Under the pieces are notes generated by a model, which worked only from the letters and a program-made list of their open reading frames with translations, had not been told where the DNA came from and ran no database searches. Source: Nocardia jiangxiensis NBRC 101359 (lineage in GTDB: Bacteria > Actinomycetota > Actinomycetes > Mycobacteriales > Mycobacteriaceae). Taken from it: a stretch of DNA of 64,000 bases. The position numbers and the translations under genes are program-made. Where the stretch lies: the NCBI RefSeq assembly GCF_000308615.1, contig NZ_BAGB01000076.1, positions 124,001 to 188,000 on the forward strand, in the 5' to 3' direction. Of this stretch, positions 14,462-23,600 are shown one piece after another (the first letter of the stretch is position 1; each line of letters begins with the position of its first letter).

Positions 14462-14481
14462 AACTTACTCCAGAGTAAGTT
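14462..14481. promoter_or_regulatory. Palindromic operator between fabG4 and fadA2
   Basis: AACTTACTC and GAGTAAGTT form perfect nine-base arms around a CA centre. The inner CTTAC-N6-GTAAG is identical in arms and spacing to the palindrome at the tetR promoter (6836-6851). It lies 98 bases upstream of fabG4 and 162 upstream of fadA2, where it could repress both. It is the most likely binding site for the window's TetR protein or a close relative. Confidence 0.65.
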
Positions 14482-14642
14482 TAATGTAAACCGATAGCGA
14501 AGGGACACCGGACTGCGCCGCTACTTCGGCAGGCCGGGAGCGCCGGAATCCCCCGACGACCCAACACCCGACGAGACACGCGTATACCCACCCCGCCGGC
14601 TCCGCAAGCTCCGCCGGCTCACCGTCCCCCAAGGAGACTCGA

Positions 14643-15959
14643 GTGACAACCAAAGCCCGTTCGGCGAAGCCCACCTCGACCAAGCAGGCACGCCCCGTCG
14701 CCGTCCTCGGCGGCAATCGGATCCCGTTCGCCCGCTCCGACGGCAAGTACGCGCACGCCTCCAACCAGGACATGTTCACCGCCGCACTGAACGGGCTGGT
14801 CAGCCGGTTCGGCCTGCAGGGCGAGCGGCTCGGATTCGTGGTCGGCGGCGCGGTGCTCAAGCGCGTCGGCGAGCACGGCATGATCCGCGAGAGCGTGCTG
14901 GGCAGTGAGCTGTCGCCGTACACCCCCGCGCACGATCTGCAGCTGGCCTGCGGCACCGGGTTGCAGTCGATCGTCACCGTCGGCGACGGCATCGCGTTGG
15001 GCCGCATCGACGCCGGCGTCGGCGGCGGTACCGACACCACCTCGGACGCACCCATCGGGGTCAGCGAATCGATGCGCGAGTGGATGCTCGACGCCAACCG
15101 CGCCAAGAAGAACTCCGACTACGTCAAGCTGGTCGGCCGGTTGCGGCCGAGCATGGTCGGCATCGAGATCCCGCGCAACGCCGAACCGCGCACCGGGATG
15201 TCGATGGGCGAGCACGCCGCGATCACCGCCAAGGAGTTCGGCATCTCCCGCGAGGCGCAGGACGAGCTGGCCTACCTCTCGCACCGCAATATGGCCGCCG
15301 CCTACGATCGCGGATTCTTCGACGACCTGGTCACGCCGTTCCTCGGACTGACCCGCGACGACAACCTGCGCCCGGGTTCGACCATCGAGAAGCTGTCCAC
15401 GCTGAAGCCGGTCTTCGGCACCAAGCTGGGCGATGCGACGATGACGGCGGGCAACTCCACCCCGCTCACCGACGGCGCGTCCGCGGTGCTGCTGTCCAGC
15501 GACGAGTGGGCGGCCGAGCGCAACCTCGCGCCGCTGGCCCACCTGGTCGACAGCGAGGTCGCCGCGGTGGACTACATCCACGGTCCCGACGGTCTGCTGA
15601 TGGCCCCCACCTACGCGGTGCCGCGGCTGCTGGCCCGCAACGGACTCACCTTGCAGGATTTCGACTTCTACGAGATCCACGAGGCGTTCGCCTCCGTGGT
15701 GCTCGCGACGTTGCAGGCGTGGGAGTCCGACCAGTACTGCAAGGAGCGCCTCGGCCTGGACGGTGCGCTGGGGTCGATCGATCGGGCCAAGCTGAACGTC
15801 AACGGATCCTCGCTCGCCGCGGGCCACCCGTTCGCCGCGACCGGCGGCCGGATCATCGCGCAGGCCGCGAAGCAGTTGGCGGAGAAGGGATCCGGGCGCA
15901 CCCTGATCTCCATCTGCGCCGCCGGCGGTCAGGGCGTGGTCGCGATCCTGGAGCGCTGA
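14643..15959 (+). CDS. fadA2: Acetyl-CoA acetyltransferase (thiolase) FadA2-type
   Basis: A 438-residue thiolase from GTG 14643 with AAGGAGA just upstream. The nucleophilic Cys lies in DLQLACGTG (C103). The catalytic His is in YEIHEAFAS, the second His in NGSSLAAGHPFAATG, and the base Cys in SICAAGGQG. The length and the NGSS/AAGHPF variants match the FadA2 subgroup. It condenses or cleaves acyl-CoA; with fabG4 and htdX divergent from it, the three could interconvert acetyl/acyl-CoA with 3-ketoacyl, 3-hydroxyacyl and enoyl thioesters. Regulation by the 14462-14481 operator is inferred. Confidence 0.9.
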   Translation: MTTKARSAKPTSTKQARPVAVLGGNRIPFARSDGKYAHASNQDMFTAALNGLVSRFGLQGERLGFVVGGAVLKRVGEHGMIRESVLGSELSPYTPAHDLQLACGTGLQSIVTVGDGIALGRIDAGVGGGTDTTSDAPIGVSESMREWMLDANRAKKNSDYVKLVGRLRPSMVGIEIPRNAEPRTGMSMGEHAAITAKEFGISREAQDELAYLSHRNMAAAYDRGFFDDLVTPFLGLTRDDNLRPGSTIEKLSTLKPVFGTKLGDATMTAGNSTPLTDGASAVLLSSDEWAAERNLAPLAHLVDSEVAAVDYIHGPDGLLMAPTYAVPRLLARNGLTLQDFDFYEIHEAFASVVLATLQAWESDQYCKERLGLDGALGSIDRAKLNVNGSSLAAGHPFAATGGRIIAQAAKQLAEKGSGRTLISICAAGGQGVVAILER

Positions 15960-15983
15960 GCCGGATCGATACACTCTCGAAGA

Positions 15984-16505
15984 GTGAGTGACATCTCGAC
16001 GGGCGAGCAGGTGCCGACCACCCGGTTGGCCCTGCTCCGCCCGGTCCCGGCCGACGCCGAGGCCATCCTGCGGATCTGCGGCGTCACCGAGCCGTGGGTG
16101 ACGGTTGTTCCGAATCTTGCTGCGGCACAACGTCTCTACGCTGAATGGGACGAGCACTGGCGGCAGCACGGCTACGGCTACTGGGCGGTGCGCGCGCACG
16201 CGGACGACACCATCCTGGGGTTCTGTGGAATCCGCTCGATGACGATGCCCGCGGGCCCCGCGCTCAACCTCTTCTACCGACTGGACCCCGCTACCCGAGG
16301 CCAGGGCCTCGCCGCCGAGGCGGCTGCCGCAGTGGTCGCCTACGCTCGCACGCATCTGCCGGAGCTACCCGTGATCGCCCGCATCCAGCCCACCAATGCC
16401 GCCTCCCACCGCGTCGCCGAACGCGCCGGACTGTCCCGCGCCGAATACCTGGACACCGACAGCTGGCACCACTACGTGACACCGGCCGACTGGGGGCGCG
16501 CGTAA
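15984..16505 (+). CDS. GNAT-family N-acetyltransferase (RimJ/RimL type)
   Basis: A 173-residue protein from GTG 15984. TACACT ends eight bases before the start, so the transcript may be leaderless. The GNAT fold is visible: LALLRPVPADAEAILRI, HWRQHGYGYWAV, LGFCGIRSM, then the acetyl-CoA loop RLDPATRGQGLAAEAAAAVVAYA and PTNAASHRVAERAGL. Proteins of this class acetylate protein N-termini, antibiotics or small amines; the substrate is not predictable. It starts 24 bases after fadA2. Confidence 0.85.
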   Translation: MSDISTGEQVPTTRLALLRPVPADAEAILRICGVTEPWVTVVPNLAAAQRLYAEWDEHWRQHGYGYWAVRAHADDTILGFCGIRSMTMPAGPALNLFYRLDPATRGQGLAAEAAAAVVAYARTHLPELPVIARIQPTNAASHRVAERAGLSRAEYLDTDSWHHYVTPADWGRA

Positions 16506-16529
16506 CGAGCCGCGCCCTCGACCGTGGCA

Positions 16530-17903
16530 TCACCCCGACGCGACCTGGCGTCGTGCGATATCGAAGGTGCGGCGGGCGAGGTCGGAGATGCGGACGTTGT
16601 CGTAGCCGGAGACCGCCGTACGAAGCCGGTCGGCCAGGGGGTCGGTCCAGTGCGACGGGATCGCGTTGGCGCCCAGGAGGATTCCCGCGACCGAGCCCGC
16701 GGTCGCGGCGGTGGAGTCGGTATCCCAGCCCGCCTGCACGGTGAGGCCGACGGTCCGGGTGAAATCGCCTTCGCCCCAGAGCAATCCGACCGCGACGAGG
16801 CAGGCGTTGCCGATCGCGTGCACCCAGTTGTAGTGCCCGTGCCGGACGTGCACGGTGGCGACGGCCTGGTCGTAGCCGATGCCGCGTTCATGATCGGCGA
16901 TCACCTGCGCGAGTGCGACGGCGAGCCGGGAATGTTCCGGAATCGTCTGTTGCGCAACGCGGATCGCTTCCATAGCGCTGTCCGCGGTGAAGGCCGCGGC
17001 GGTCAGGGCGGCGACCCAGATCGCCGCCCAGGCGCCGTTGCCGGTGTGCGAGACCGAGGCATCGCGCGCGGCGAGTTCGGCGGCGCGGGCCGGATCACCC
17101 GAACAGACGTAACCGTAGACGTCGGCGCGGACCATCGCGCCGATCCACTCGCGATACGGATTGCGATAGGTCGCGGTGGCGGGCGGTTCCAGGCCGTCGA
17201 TCAGATTGCGGTAGGCCACCCGATCGGCGGTGTAGGTCTGCAGGAACGGCATTCGGGCCAGCCATTCGGCGGCCACGTCGGCGGCGGTGAACTCGATGCC
17301 CTGCTGTTCGAGCATGTGCAGGCTCAGCACCGGATAGTCCAGGTCGTCGTCGCGCGGGCAGCCCTCGATCCGGCCGCGCACCGACTCCGGCCAGCCCGGC
17401 GCGAGCCGATAACCCTCCGGCATCGGACTGAGCACCGGAATGTAGTCGGCCAGCGGATAGGCCCCGGCCCGCTCGAGATAGCCGCGAATATGTTGCGGCG
17501 ACCAGGCGAAACCGTTCTTCAGCGGTTTACCCAGCGTGCAGCCGACGCAGCGACCCAGCCAGCCGCCGTGCACGCGGTCGTACAGGTGGGTCGGATGCAC
17601 CGGCGACCGCGGCGGCGGGGCGGGCAGGGCCGAGCCGCCCGCCTCGTCGTACGGCCAGCCCGGATCGTGCGGCGCGGCCTCGATGCGCTCGAGCATCAGC
17701 CAGCACGCCGCGGCATTGGGCAGCCGGGTATGCGTGAGCTCGCGCACCTCCTCGGCGAAAACATCTACCGCATAACCGGATTCGCGACGTTGCAGCCATT
17801 CGAAGTACAGCAGTGCGCGCGGGTCGCCCTCGGGATGGCCGAAGAAGGCGGACTCGATCGGCTCCACACTGTCCACAGAGGTGATGTCCACAGAAGTATT
17901 CAC
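16530..17903 (-). CDS. ADP-ribosylglycohydrolase-family protein
   Basis: GTG 17903 (VNTSVDITSVDSVEPIE) overlaps the upstream TGA as GTGA, fixing a 457-residue product. After a 105-residue N-terminal extension comes the DraG/ARH-like fold: VHGGWLGRCVGCTLGKPL, an acidic cluster CPRDDDLDYPVL (residues 182-192) in place of the usual TDDT, and the C-terminal metal motif GWDTDSTAATAGSVAGILLGANAIP. The family binds two Mg ions and removes ADP-ribose from proteins, DNA or small molecules. The DDD variant and extension mark a subgroup whose substrate is unknown to me. It is coupled to the prim-pol-like gene. Confidence 0.8.
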   Translation of the reverse strand: MNTSVDITSVDSVEPIESAFFGHPEGDPRALLYFEWLQRRESGYAVDVFAEEVRELTHTRLPNAAACWLMLERIEAAPHDPGWPYDEAGGSALPAPPPRSPVHPTHLYDRVHGGWLGRCVGCTLGKPLKNGFAWSPQHIRGYLERAGAYPLADYIPVLSPMPEGYRLAPGWPESVRGRIEGCPRDDDLDYPVLSLHMLEQQGIEFTAADVAAEWLARMPFLQTYTADRVAYRNLIDGLEPPATATYRNPYREWIGAMVRADVYGYVCSGDPARAAELAARDASVSHTGNGAWAAIWVAALTAAAFTADSAMEAIRVAQQTIPEHSRLAVALAQVIADHERGIGYDQAVATVHVRHGHYNWVHAIGNACLVAVGLLWGEGDFTRTVGLTVQAGWDTDSTAATAGSVAGILLGANAIPSHWTDPLADRLRTAVSGYDNVRISDLARRTFDIARRQVASG

Positions 17904-18346
17904 AGGATGGTGATGACCGCCTCGACGACCTCGGACAACAGCGGTAGTGATTCCGCACGCTGCGGGGGACGAGCCCACCAGCGCCCCTCGTGGGTGCGCC
18001 TGCCGAATCCGGTGGGCAGGATGACATTGCTTCGAGCAGGACCGATATCCACGCCGTGACGCTCCAATTGGACGGTGCATTCGAGATTCGGATACCCATC
18101 GAACACCGCGAGGAAAGTGCGGCGCGCCGGTCGTTCCCGGACCAGCACCGGACCGGGCACTCCGCGAACGGTCAGTTCGTCGAGTATCGAGGACCCCAGT
18201 TGCTCGGGCGTGTTCACCGCCGCGATCTGGTCGACCAGTGGGAGCACCACGAATCCCGGTGCGGTCACATGCACTCGCGGCAGTCCGAACTGCGACCTGT
18301 ACGCCTCGGCCCAATCTTGTGGAGTTGCAAGCTGTTCCGATCGCAC
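17900..18346 (-). CDS. Hypothetical protein, weakly prim-pol-like
   Basis: GTG 18346 (VRSEQLATPQDWAEAYRSQ) gives 148 residues; in-frame starts at 18490 or 18628 would extend through low-complexity Arg/Pro-rich sequence and are less likely. The strand-rich core (GPVLVRERPARRTFLAVFDG, HGVDIGPARSNVILPTGF) recalls the small bifunctional primase/polymerase N-domain relatives common in actinobacteria, but the catalytic acidic triad is not evident. It overlaps the ADP-ribosylglycohydrolase start by four bases, so the two are co-translated. Primase activity should not be assumed. Confidence 0.5.
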   Translation of the reverse strand: MRSEQLATPQDWAEAYRSQFGLPRVHVTAPGFVVLPLVDQIAAVNTPEQLGSSILDELTVRGVPGPVLVRERPARRTFLAVFDGYPNLECTVQLERHGVDIGPARSNVILPTGFGRRTHEGRWWARPPQRAESLPLLSEVVEAVITIL

Positions 18347-18698
18347 ATTCGACCTCGGCTCCGATGGTCCACCCTCCGGCGACGGGATCGGCCGCCGAGT
18401 ATCCAGTGAAACCCCGAACCGGTGGTCTCGGCGCAAGTTTCGGTGAACCGTGAGCGAATTATGCAGAACGAAAGCACATGTCGTCGACATACCGACCGTT
18501 CGCGTTGTCCGGGGGATCGAGCTCCTCGCCGGACGGGACCCTACCGCGACCGACGGCGACCGGCCACCGATGCGCGGAGCGCAGCCACCGCCCCGGCGCG
18601 CATTCGCGCTGGCAAGAGGGCCTGACATCCCTGTTCCGGACCACTCGGACGGGTATCCTCACGACATAGTCGAGGCGCCGGAACCCAGGAGGTCCCCC
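18347..18698. other. Divergent intergenic region
   Basis: This stretch separates the prim-pol-like gene from the universal stress protein gene. Open frames through it have Arg/Pro-rich, shadow-like translations. TATCCT at 18653-18658 could be a -10 box for the stress protein gene, whose AGGAGG lies at 18687-18692. Nothing else is recognisable. Confidence 0.4.
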
Positions 18699-19181
18699 AT
18701 GCCCTGCGATCTGATGCTCATCGCCTACGACGGCTCGGAGAACGCCAAACGAGCCGTCGAATACGCCGGGCGATTCCTGGCCGCACCCAAAGCCGTCGTG
18801 CTCACCGCCTGGGAGCCGATGGTCCGCCAGGCCGCGCGACTGTCCGGAATGTCCGGCGTGGTCCAGCCCGAATGGGTCTCCGACGAGGAGATCGAGGACA
18901 TCGCCTACGTCGACGCGCGACAGATCAATGCCGAAGGGGTGCGGCTGGCCAAATTGGCCGGGCTCAACGCCGAACCGCGCACCGCCGAATGCACCTCGAC
19001 GATCTGGAACGCCATCGTCGACGTCGCCGACGACCTGAACGTGGACATCATCGTCGCCGGAACCCGCGGCGCGACGGGTATCCGGGCGCTGCTGCACTCG
19101 AGCGTCGCCGAGGCCGTGCTCAAGCACTGCCACCGGCCGATCCTGCTGGTCCCGCCGGGCCGACATGCCGAATGCCCCTGA
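18699..19181 (+). CDS. Universal stress protein
   Basis: A 160-residue UspA-domain protein from ATG 18699 with a perfect AGGAGG at 18687-18692. The fold signs are clear: MLIAYDGSENAKRAVEYAGR at the N-terminus, VVLTAWEP, and the C-terminal nucleotide loop VAGTRGATGIRALLHSSVAEAVLKH. In ATP-binding members the loop is G-x2-G-x9-G(S/T); here the third Gly is Ser, so nucleotide binding may be altered. Family members are stress-induced and act in survival under starvation or hypoxia. It is monocistronic by spacing. Confidence 0.85.
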   Translation: MPCDLMLIAYDGSENAKRAVEYAGRFLAAPKAVVLTAWEPMVRQAARLSGMSGVVQPEWVSDEEIEDIAYVDARQINAEGVRLAKLAGLNAEPRTAECTSTIWNAIVDVADDLNVDIIVAGTRGATGIRALLHSSVAEAVLKHCHRPILLVPPGRHAECP

Positions 19182-19278
19182 TCCCGCGCTCGCCGGGTCG
19201 GGCTGCCGCGCATCACAGTGAGAGGTGTGTCCCTACCCGGGGTCCGCGCACGGCCAGGCGGACTATCGTCGAGGCATT

Positions 19279-20361
19279 ATGGACGGATTTCTGCTCGCTC
19301 AGCCCGGCGGTGTCGTACGGACCGAGGGGGTCCGGCGCGCATTCGACGACGCGGAATCCGCCGCGGCCGAGCTTGCGGGCGGGACGGCCGAGCTGATCGT
19401 CGGGGCGCTGCCGTTCGATCCGCGTAACCCCGCGGCGCTGTGCGTGCCCGAGCGGGCGCGGCACACCGCGGGTCCGTGGCGTCCGGCGGCGCTGCCGCCG
19501 CTGCCCGAGGTTCGGTTGATCACCGAAATCCCCAGTGCCGCAGAGCATATCGCGCGGGTGAGGAAAATCGTGGAACAGCTCTCGGATCGTTCGCAACCGC
19601 TGCGCAAGGTGGTCGCGGCGCGTTCGGTGCTGGTGCAGGCGGACCAGCCGCTCGATCCGGAGGTGGTGGCCGGGCAGCTGCTGAGCAGACATCCGCGGGC
19701 CAACGTCTTCGCGGTCGATCTGAGTCCCGCCGGACGGCCGGGAGCCACGCTGGTCGGGGCGACGCCGGAGGTTCTGGTCGCCCGGCACGGCGAGACGGTG
19801 ACGTTGCGCCCGCTGGCCGGGACGATCGCGCGTCATCGGGATCCGGACCTGGACGCCGAGCGCTCGCGAGAGCTGCTGGCCAGTACGAAGAACCGTGCCG
19901 AGCACGCATTCGTCATCGACTGGATCCGTGCGCAACTCGCCCCGCTGTGCGAACTCACCGTCCCGGACGGCCCCGAACTGACCAACACCCACGAGGTGTG
20001 GCATCTGGCCACACCGATCAGCGGCCGGGTCCGCGACCCGCACACCACCGCCTTCGATCTGGCCCGCGCCCTGCACCCCACCCCCGCGGTCTGCGGCACC
20101 CCCACCGACCTGGCCCTGGACGCCATCACCGCAACCGAGGAGGACCGCGGCTTCTACGGTGGCGCGGTCGGCTGGTGCGATGCCCGCGGCGACGGCGAAT
20201 GGGTCGTCGCGATCCGCTGCGCCGAACTCTCCCCCGACGGCCGCACCGCGCGCGCCTTCGGCGGCGGCGGAATAGTCGCGGCCTCGGACCCCCGCGCCGA
20301 ACTCGACGAGACGACCGCCAAGCTCAGAACCTTCCTGGGCAGCCTCAACTGCTCGGTCTGA
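19279..20361 (+). CDS. Isochorismate synthase
   Basis: ATG 19279 (MDGFLLAQPGGVV) gives 360 residues; TATCGT ends nine bases before it and could serve as a -10 box of a near-leaderless transcript. The chorismate-binding domain has the usual landmarks: QPLRKVVAARSV, PGATLVGATPEVLVARHGETV with PLAGTIAR, an AEHAFVIDWIR metal/substrate helix, LTNTHEVWHLATPISG, and a C-terminal GGAVGWCDARGDGEWVVAIRCAE with FGGGGIV. It converts chorismate to isochorismate for menaquinone or a salicylate/2,3-dihydroxybenzoate siderophore. No siderophore genes adjoin, so the pathway is open. Confidence 0.85.
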   Translation: MDGFLLAQPGGVVRTEGVRRAFDDAESAAAELAGGTAELIVGALPFDPRNPAALCVPERARHTAGPWRPAALPPLPEVRLITEIPSAAEHIARVRKIVEQLSDRSQPLRKVVAARSVLVQADQPLDPEVVAGQLLSRHPRANVFAVDLSPAGRPGATLVGATPEVLVARHGETVTLRPLAGTIARHRDPDLDAERSRELLASTKNRAEHAFVIDWIRAQLAPLCELTVPDGPELTNTHEVWHLATPISGRVRDPHTTAFDLARALHPTPAVCGTPTDLALDAITATEEDRGFYGGAVGWCDARGDGEWVVAIRCAELSPDGRTARAFGGGGIVAASDPRAELDETTAKLRTFLGSLNCSV

Positions 20362-20452
20362 TCGACAGCACCACACGACAGTGCATTTACTTCACTCGGG
20401 TCAATGGTAGGTTGTGCCGGATACACACAGGTCGATGTATGGGAGTACCGCG

Positions 20453-20623
20453 ATGAAGTTTGCCGTTCCCGGGGTAGCGAGCGCTGTCGTCGGAGCCGTG
20501 CTGGGCGCGGTCGCGGTGTTCGTGGTCACGGCTGCGGCGGCGCAGAATTCGCGGCCCGATGTGGACCGTAGCGGCAACCAGTCGTCATCGTTGCTCAACA
20601 ACGTTGAGTACGGCAGCCGCTGA
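20453..20623 (+). CDS. DUF2613-type small membrane/secreted peptide
   Basis: A 56-residue peptide from ATG 20453 (MKFAVPGVASAVVGAVLGAV). One hydrophobic segment spans residues 5-27, followed by a hydrophilic tail with Asn and Ser (NSRPDVDRSGNQSSS). M. tuberculosis carries a similar small gene (Rv0236A) beside aftD, and the same pairing here supports the assignment. Its 3' end overlaps the 5' end of aftD in another frame, so the two are probably coupled. It likely sits in or is exported across the cytoplasmic membrane; a role with AftD is a guess. Confidence 0.75.
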   Translation: MKFAVPGVASAVVGAVLGAVAVFVVTAAAAQNSRPDVDRSGNQSSSLLNNVEYGSR

Positions 20624-23600
20624 GTCGCCGGCCACCACTGAGTCCGATCCGATAGCGCCGCTGGGGCGGCGCTGGTTTCTGGGCACGGTCGTCGGCGCAT
20701 TCCTGCTGACCTTCCTGCAGGCTCCCGGCCTCACCGTCGCCGACACCAAATTCGATCTCGCCCAGAATCCGCTGGGTTTCCTGCAGCGTGCCGCGCATCT
20801 GTGGAGCAGTCAGGCTCCCATGGGGCAGGTGCAGAATCAGGCCTACGGCTACTTCTTTCCGCACGGCAGTTTCTTCGTCCTCGGCCACACGCTGGGCCTG
20901 CCCGCCTGGGTGACGCAGCGAATCTGGTGGGCGCTGCTGATTCTCGCCGGGTTCTGGGGCATCGTGCGATTGTGCGAGGTGCTCGGCATCGGCAGCCGCG
21001 GATCCCGGATCGTCGCGGCACTGGCTTTCGCCCTGTCGCCGCGGGTGCTGACCACCCTGGGATCGATCTCGTCGGAGACGCTCCCGATGATGCTGGCCCC
21101 CTGGGTTCTGCTCGCGCCCGCCGCACTCGGGCGTGTTGTCAAGGTACGCAAGGGGATACGTCGCGGCGACCACGAAACCGACGCGGAGACCGCTACGCCC
21201 GCATCGGGCCGAGGGCGCCGGTACGGCGCGCTTTCTCCGGCCGGCAGTGCGCTGGCGCTGGCGCTGATGGGTTCGGTGAACGCGGTCGCGACGGCGGCGG
21301 CCTTTCTGCCCGCACTGATCTGGTGGGCCGCGTACGAGCCGAATCGGGCGTGGTGGCGGTTCACGCGGGCCTGGATTCCGCTGCTGGCGTTGGGGACGCT
21401 GTGGTGGGTGGTGCCGCTGCTGATGCTCGGCAAGGTGAGTCCGCCGTTCCTGGACTACATCGAATCCTCGGGGGTCACCACCGAATGGGCCTCGCTGGGC
21501 GAGGTGTTGCGCGGGACCGACAGTTGGACCCCGTTCGTCTCGCCGGAACGAATCGCGGGCGCGGTGCTGGTCACCCAGCCCGGGGCGGTACTGGCGACCG
21601 GACTGCTCGCCGCGGCCGGGATGGCCGGGCTGGCGTTGCGGTCGATGCCGCACCGCGGGCGGTTCGTGCTGATCCTGATGCTCGGGTTGGTCGGGATCTG
21701 TGCCGGATACGCCGGGGATCTGGGCGGGCCGTTCGCCGAATCGGTGCGCGTGTTCCTGGACTCCGGCGGCGCGCCGCTGCGCAATGTGCACAAGCTCGAA
21801 CCGCTGATCCGGATTCCGCTCATCGTCGGGCTGGCTCATCTGCTGCATCGCGTGCCGCTGCCGGGATCCGTGCCGATGCCGGTGTGGCGCAGCGCTTTCG
21901 CCCATCCTGAACGGCAGAGGATGGTGGCGGTCGCGGCCCTGATCCTGTGCGCGCTGACACTGTCCACCTCGCTGGCGTGGACCGGCAAACTGGCCCCGCG
22001 CGGCGCGTACGACCGGGTTCCGGCCTATTGGACCCAGACCGCGGACTGGCTGGCCGACCATGCCGCGAACACCCGAGCCCTGGTGGTGCCGGGCGCGCCG
22101 TTCGCCAGTCAGATCTGGGGACTGACCCGCGACGAACCGTTGCAGGCGCTGGCCAGAACGCCCTGGGCGGTGCGCGACGCCATCCCGCTCACCCCGCCCG
22201 GCACGATCCGGGCCATGGATTCGGTGCAGCGGCTGATCGCCGACGGACGCCCCTCGGCCGGTCTGGCATCGACGCTGATCGATCAGGGCATCGGAATTCT
22301 GGTGCTGCGCAACGATCTGGACCCCGACACCTCGCGTTCGACCCGGCCACTGCTGGTGCACGAGGCCATCGAAGGCTCGCCCGGATTGACGAAGGTGGCC
22401 GAATTCGGGGACGAGATCGTCGCCTCGCACGGCAAGGGACTGGTCTCCGACGGGGATCTGCGGCCGTCCTATCCGGCCATCCAGATATATCGGGTGAGCG
22501 CGCCGCATCCGGGTGAGCAGGCCGATATCCACAGCGGACGGGGTGCGCCCGAGTCGTTCCCGGGCGCCTATACGGTGCCGCTGAACTCGGTGCCGGTGGT
22601 GCAGGGCGGGCCCGAGGTGCTCGAACGGTTGCGGCGCGATGCCGCCGCGCCGAACGGGCCGGTGCTGCTGTCCACCGATGCGGCGCGAGCCGGGTTGTCC
22701 GGCAGCACAACGACTCTCACCGACACTCCGATGGACCGCGAGACCGATTTCGGCCGCGTCGACAATCACAATTCGGCGCTGCGCGCACCGACCGATGCCC
22801 GGCGGACCCGAAATCTGGTGCCCGATTACGCCGTTCCGGGAACGCCGCGCGTCCAGGGGCAGTGGTCGGGGGCGACGATCACCGCCTCGAGTTCGGCGGC
22901 CGACGCGACCCAGCTGGGCGGGACAGCACCGGGCAGTTCCACCGCCGCGGCCGTGGACGGCGATCCGTCCACCGCCTGGCTGAGCAACAGCGCCGAACAC
23001 GCTGTGGGCCAATGGCTTCGACTGGATCTGGATCACCCGATCAAGGCGGGGGTGCTGCAGGTGACCACGAGCGCGGCCGCACTGGGCGATCCGGTGGGCC
23101 TGATCGAGGTGCGCACCGCACACGGTACGACGGCGGCACGTGTCAGCAAACCCGGTGAGCCCGTGTCCGTTTCACTACCACCGGGCCTGACCGGATGGGT
23201 GAAGATCACCGCGATCGAAACCGAGACCGGAAGTCTCGGCGGGCAATTCGGCATCTCCGAGGTCTCCGCGCAGGACTATTCGAACCGGAACGCACCCGTG
23301 CCCGTCGCGATCCGCCATCGCACCGTCCTGCCCCCGGTCCCGGCCGGAACACAGGTGCAGGGCTGGAGTCTGGGGCAGGAATTCCCCGGGCGCAGTGGCT
23401 GTTTCGACGGGCCCGATCGGGTCCGATGCAGTAACGGACTCGCGCTGCCGCCGGAGGAACCGGGCGCCTTCGAACGCACGCTGAACGTCCCGTCGCCGAT
23501 GGACGTCACCCCGCAACTGATGGTGCGCGCCCGGCAGGGCCCGGCGCTGGAAGCACTGCTGACCGATCACGATCGACCCATCGCGCGCGGTAAGGCCGAC

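Noticed and set aside
20595..23123. 842-codon minus-strand frame opposite aftD
   Set aside because: Arg/Gln/His-rich shadow without domains; AftD on the plus strand is well supported.
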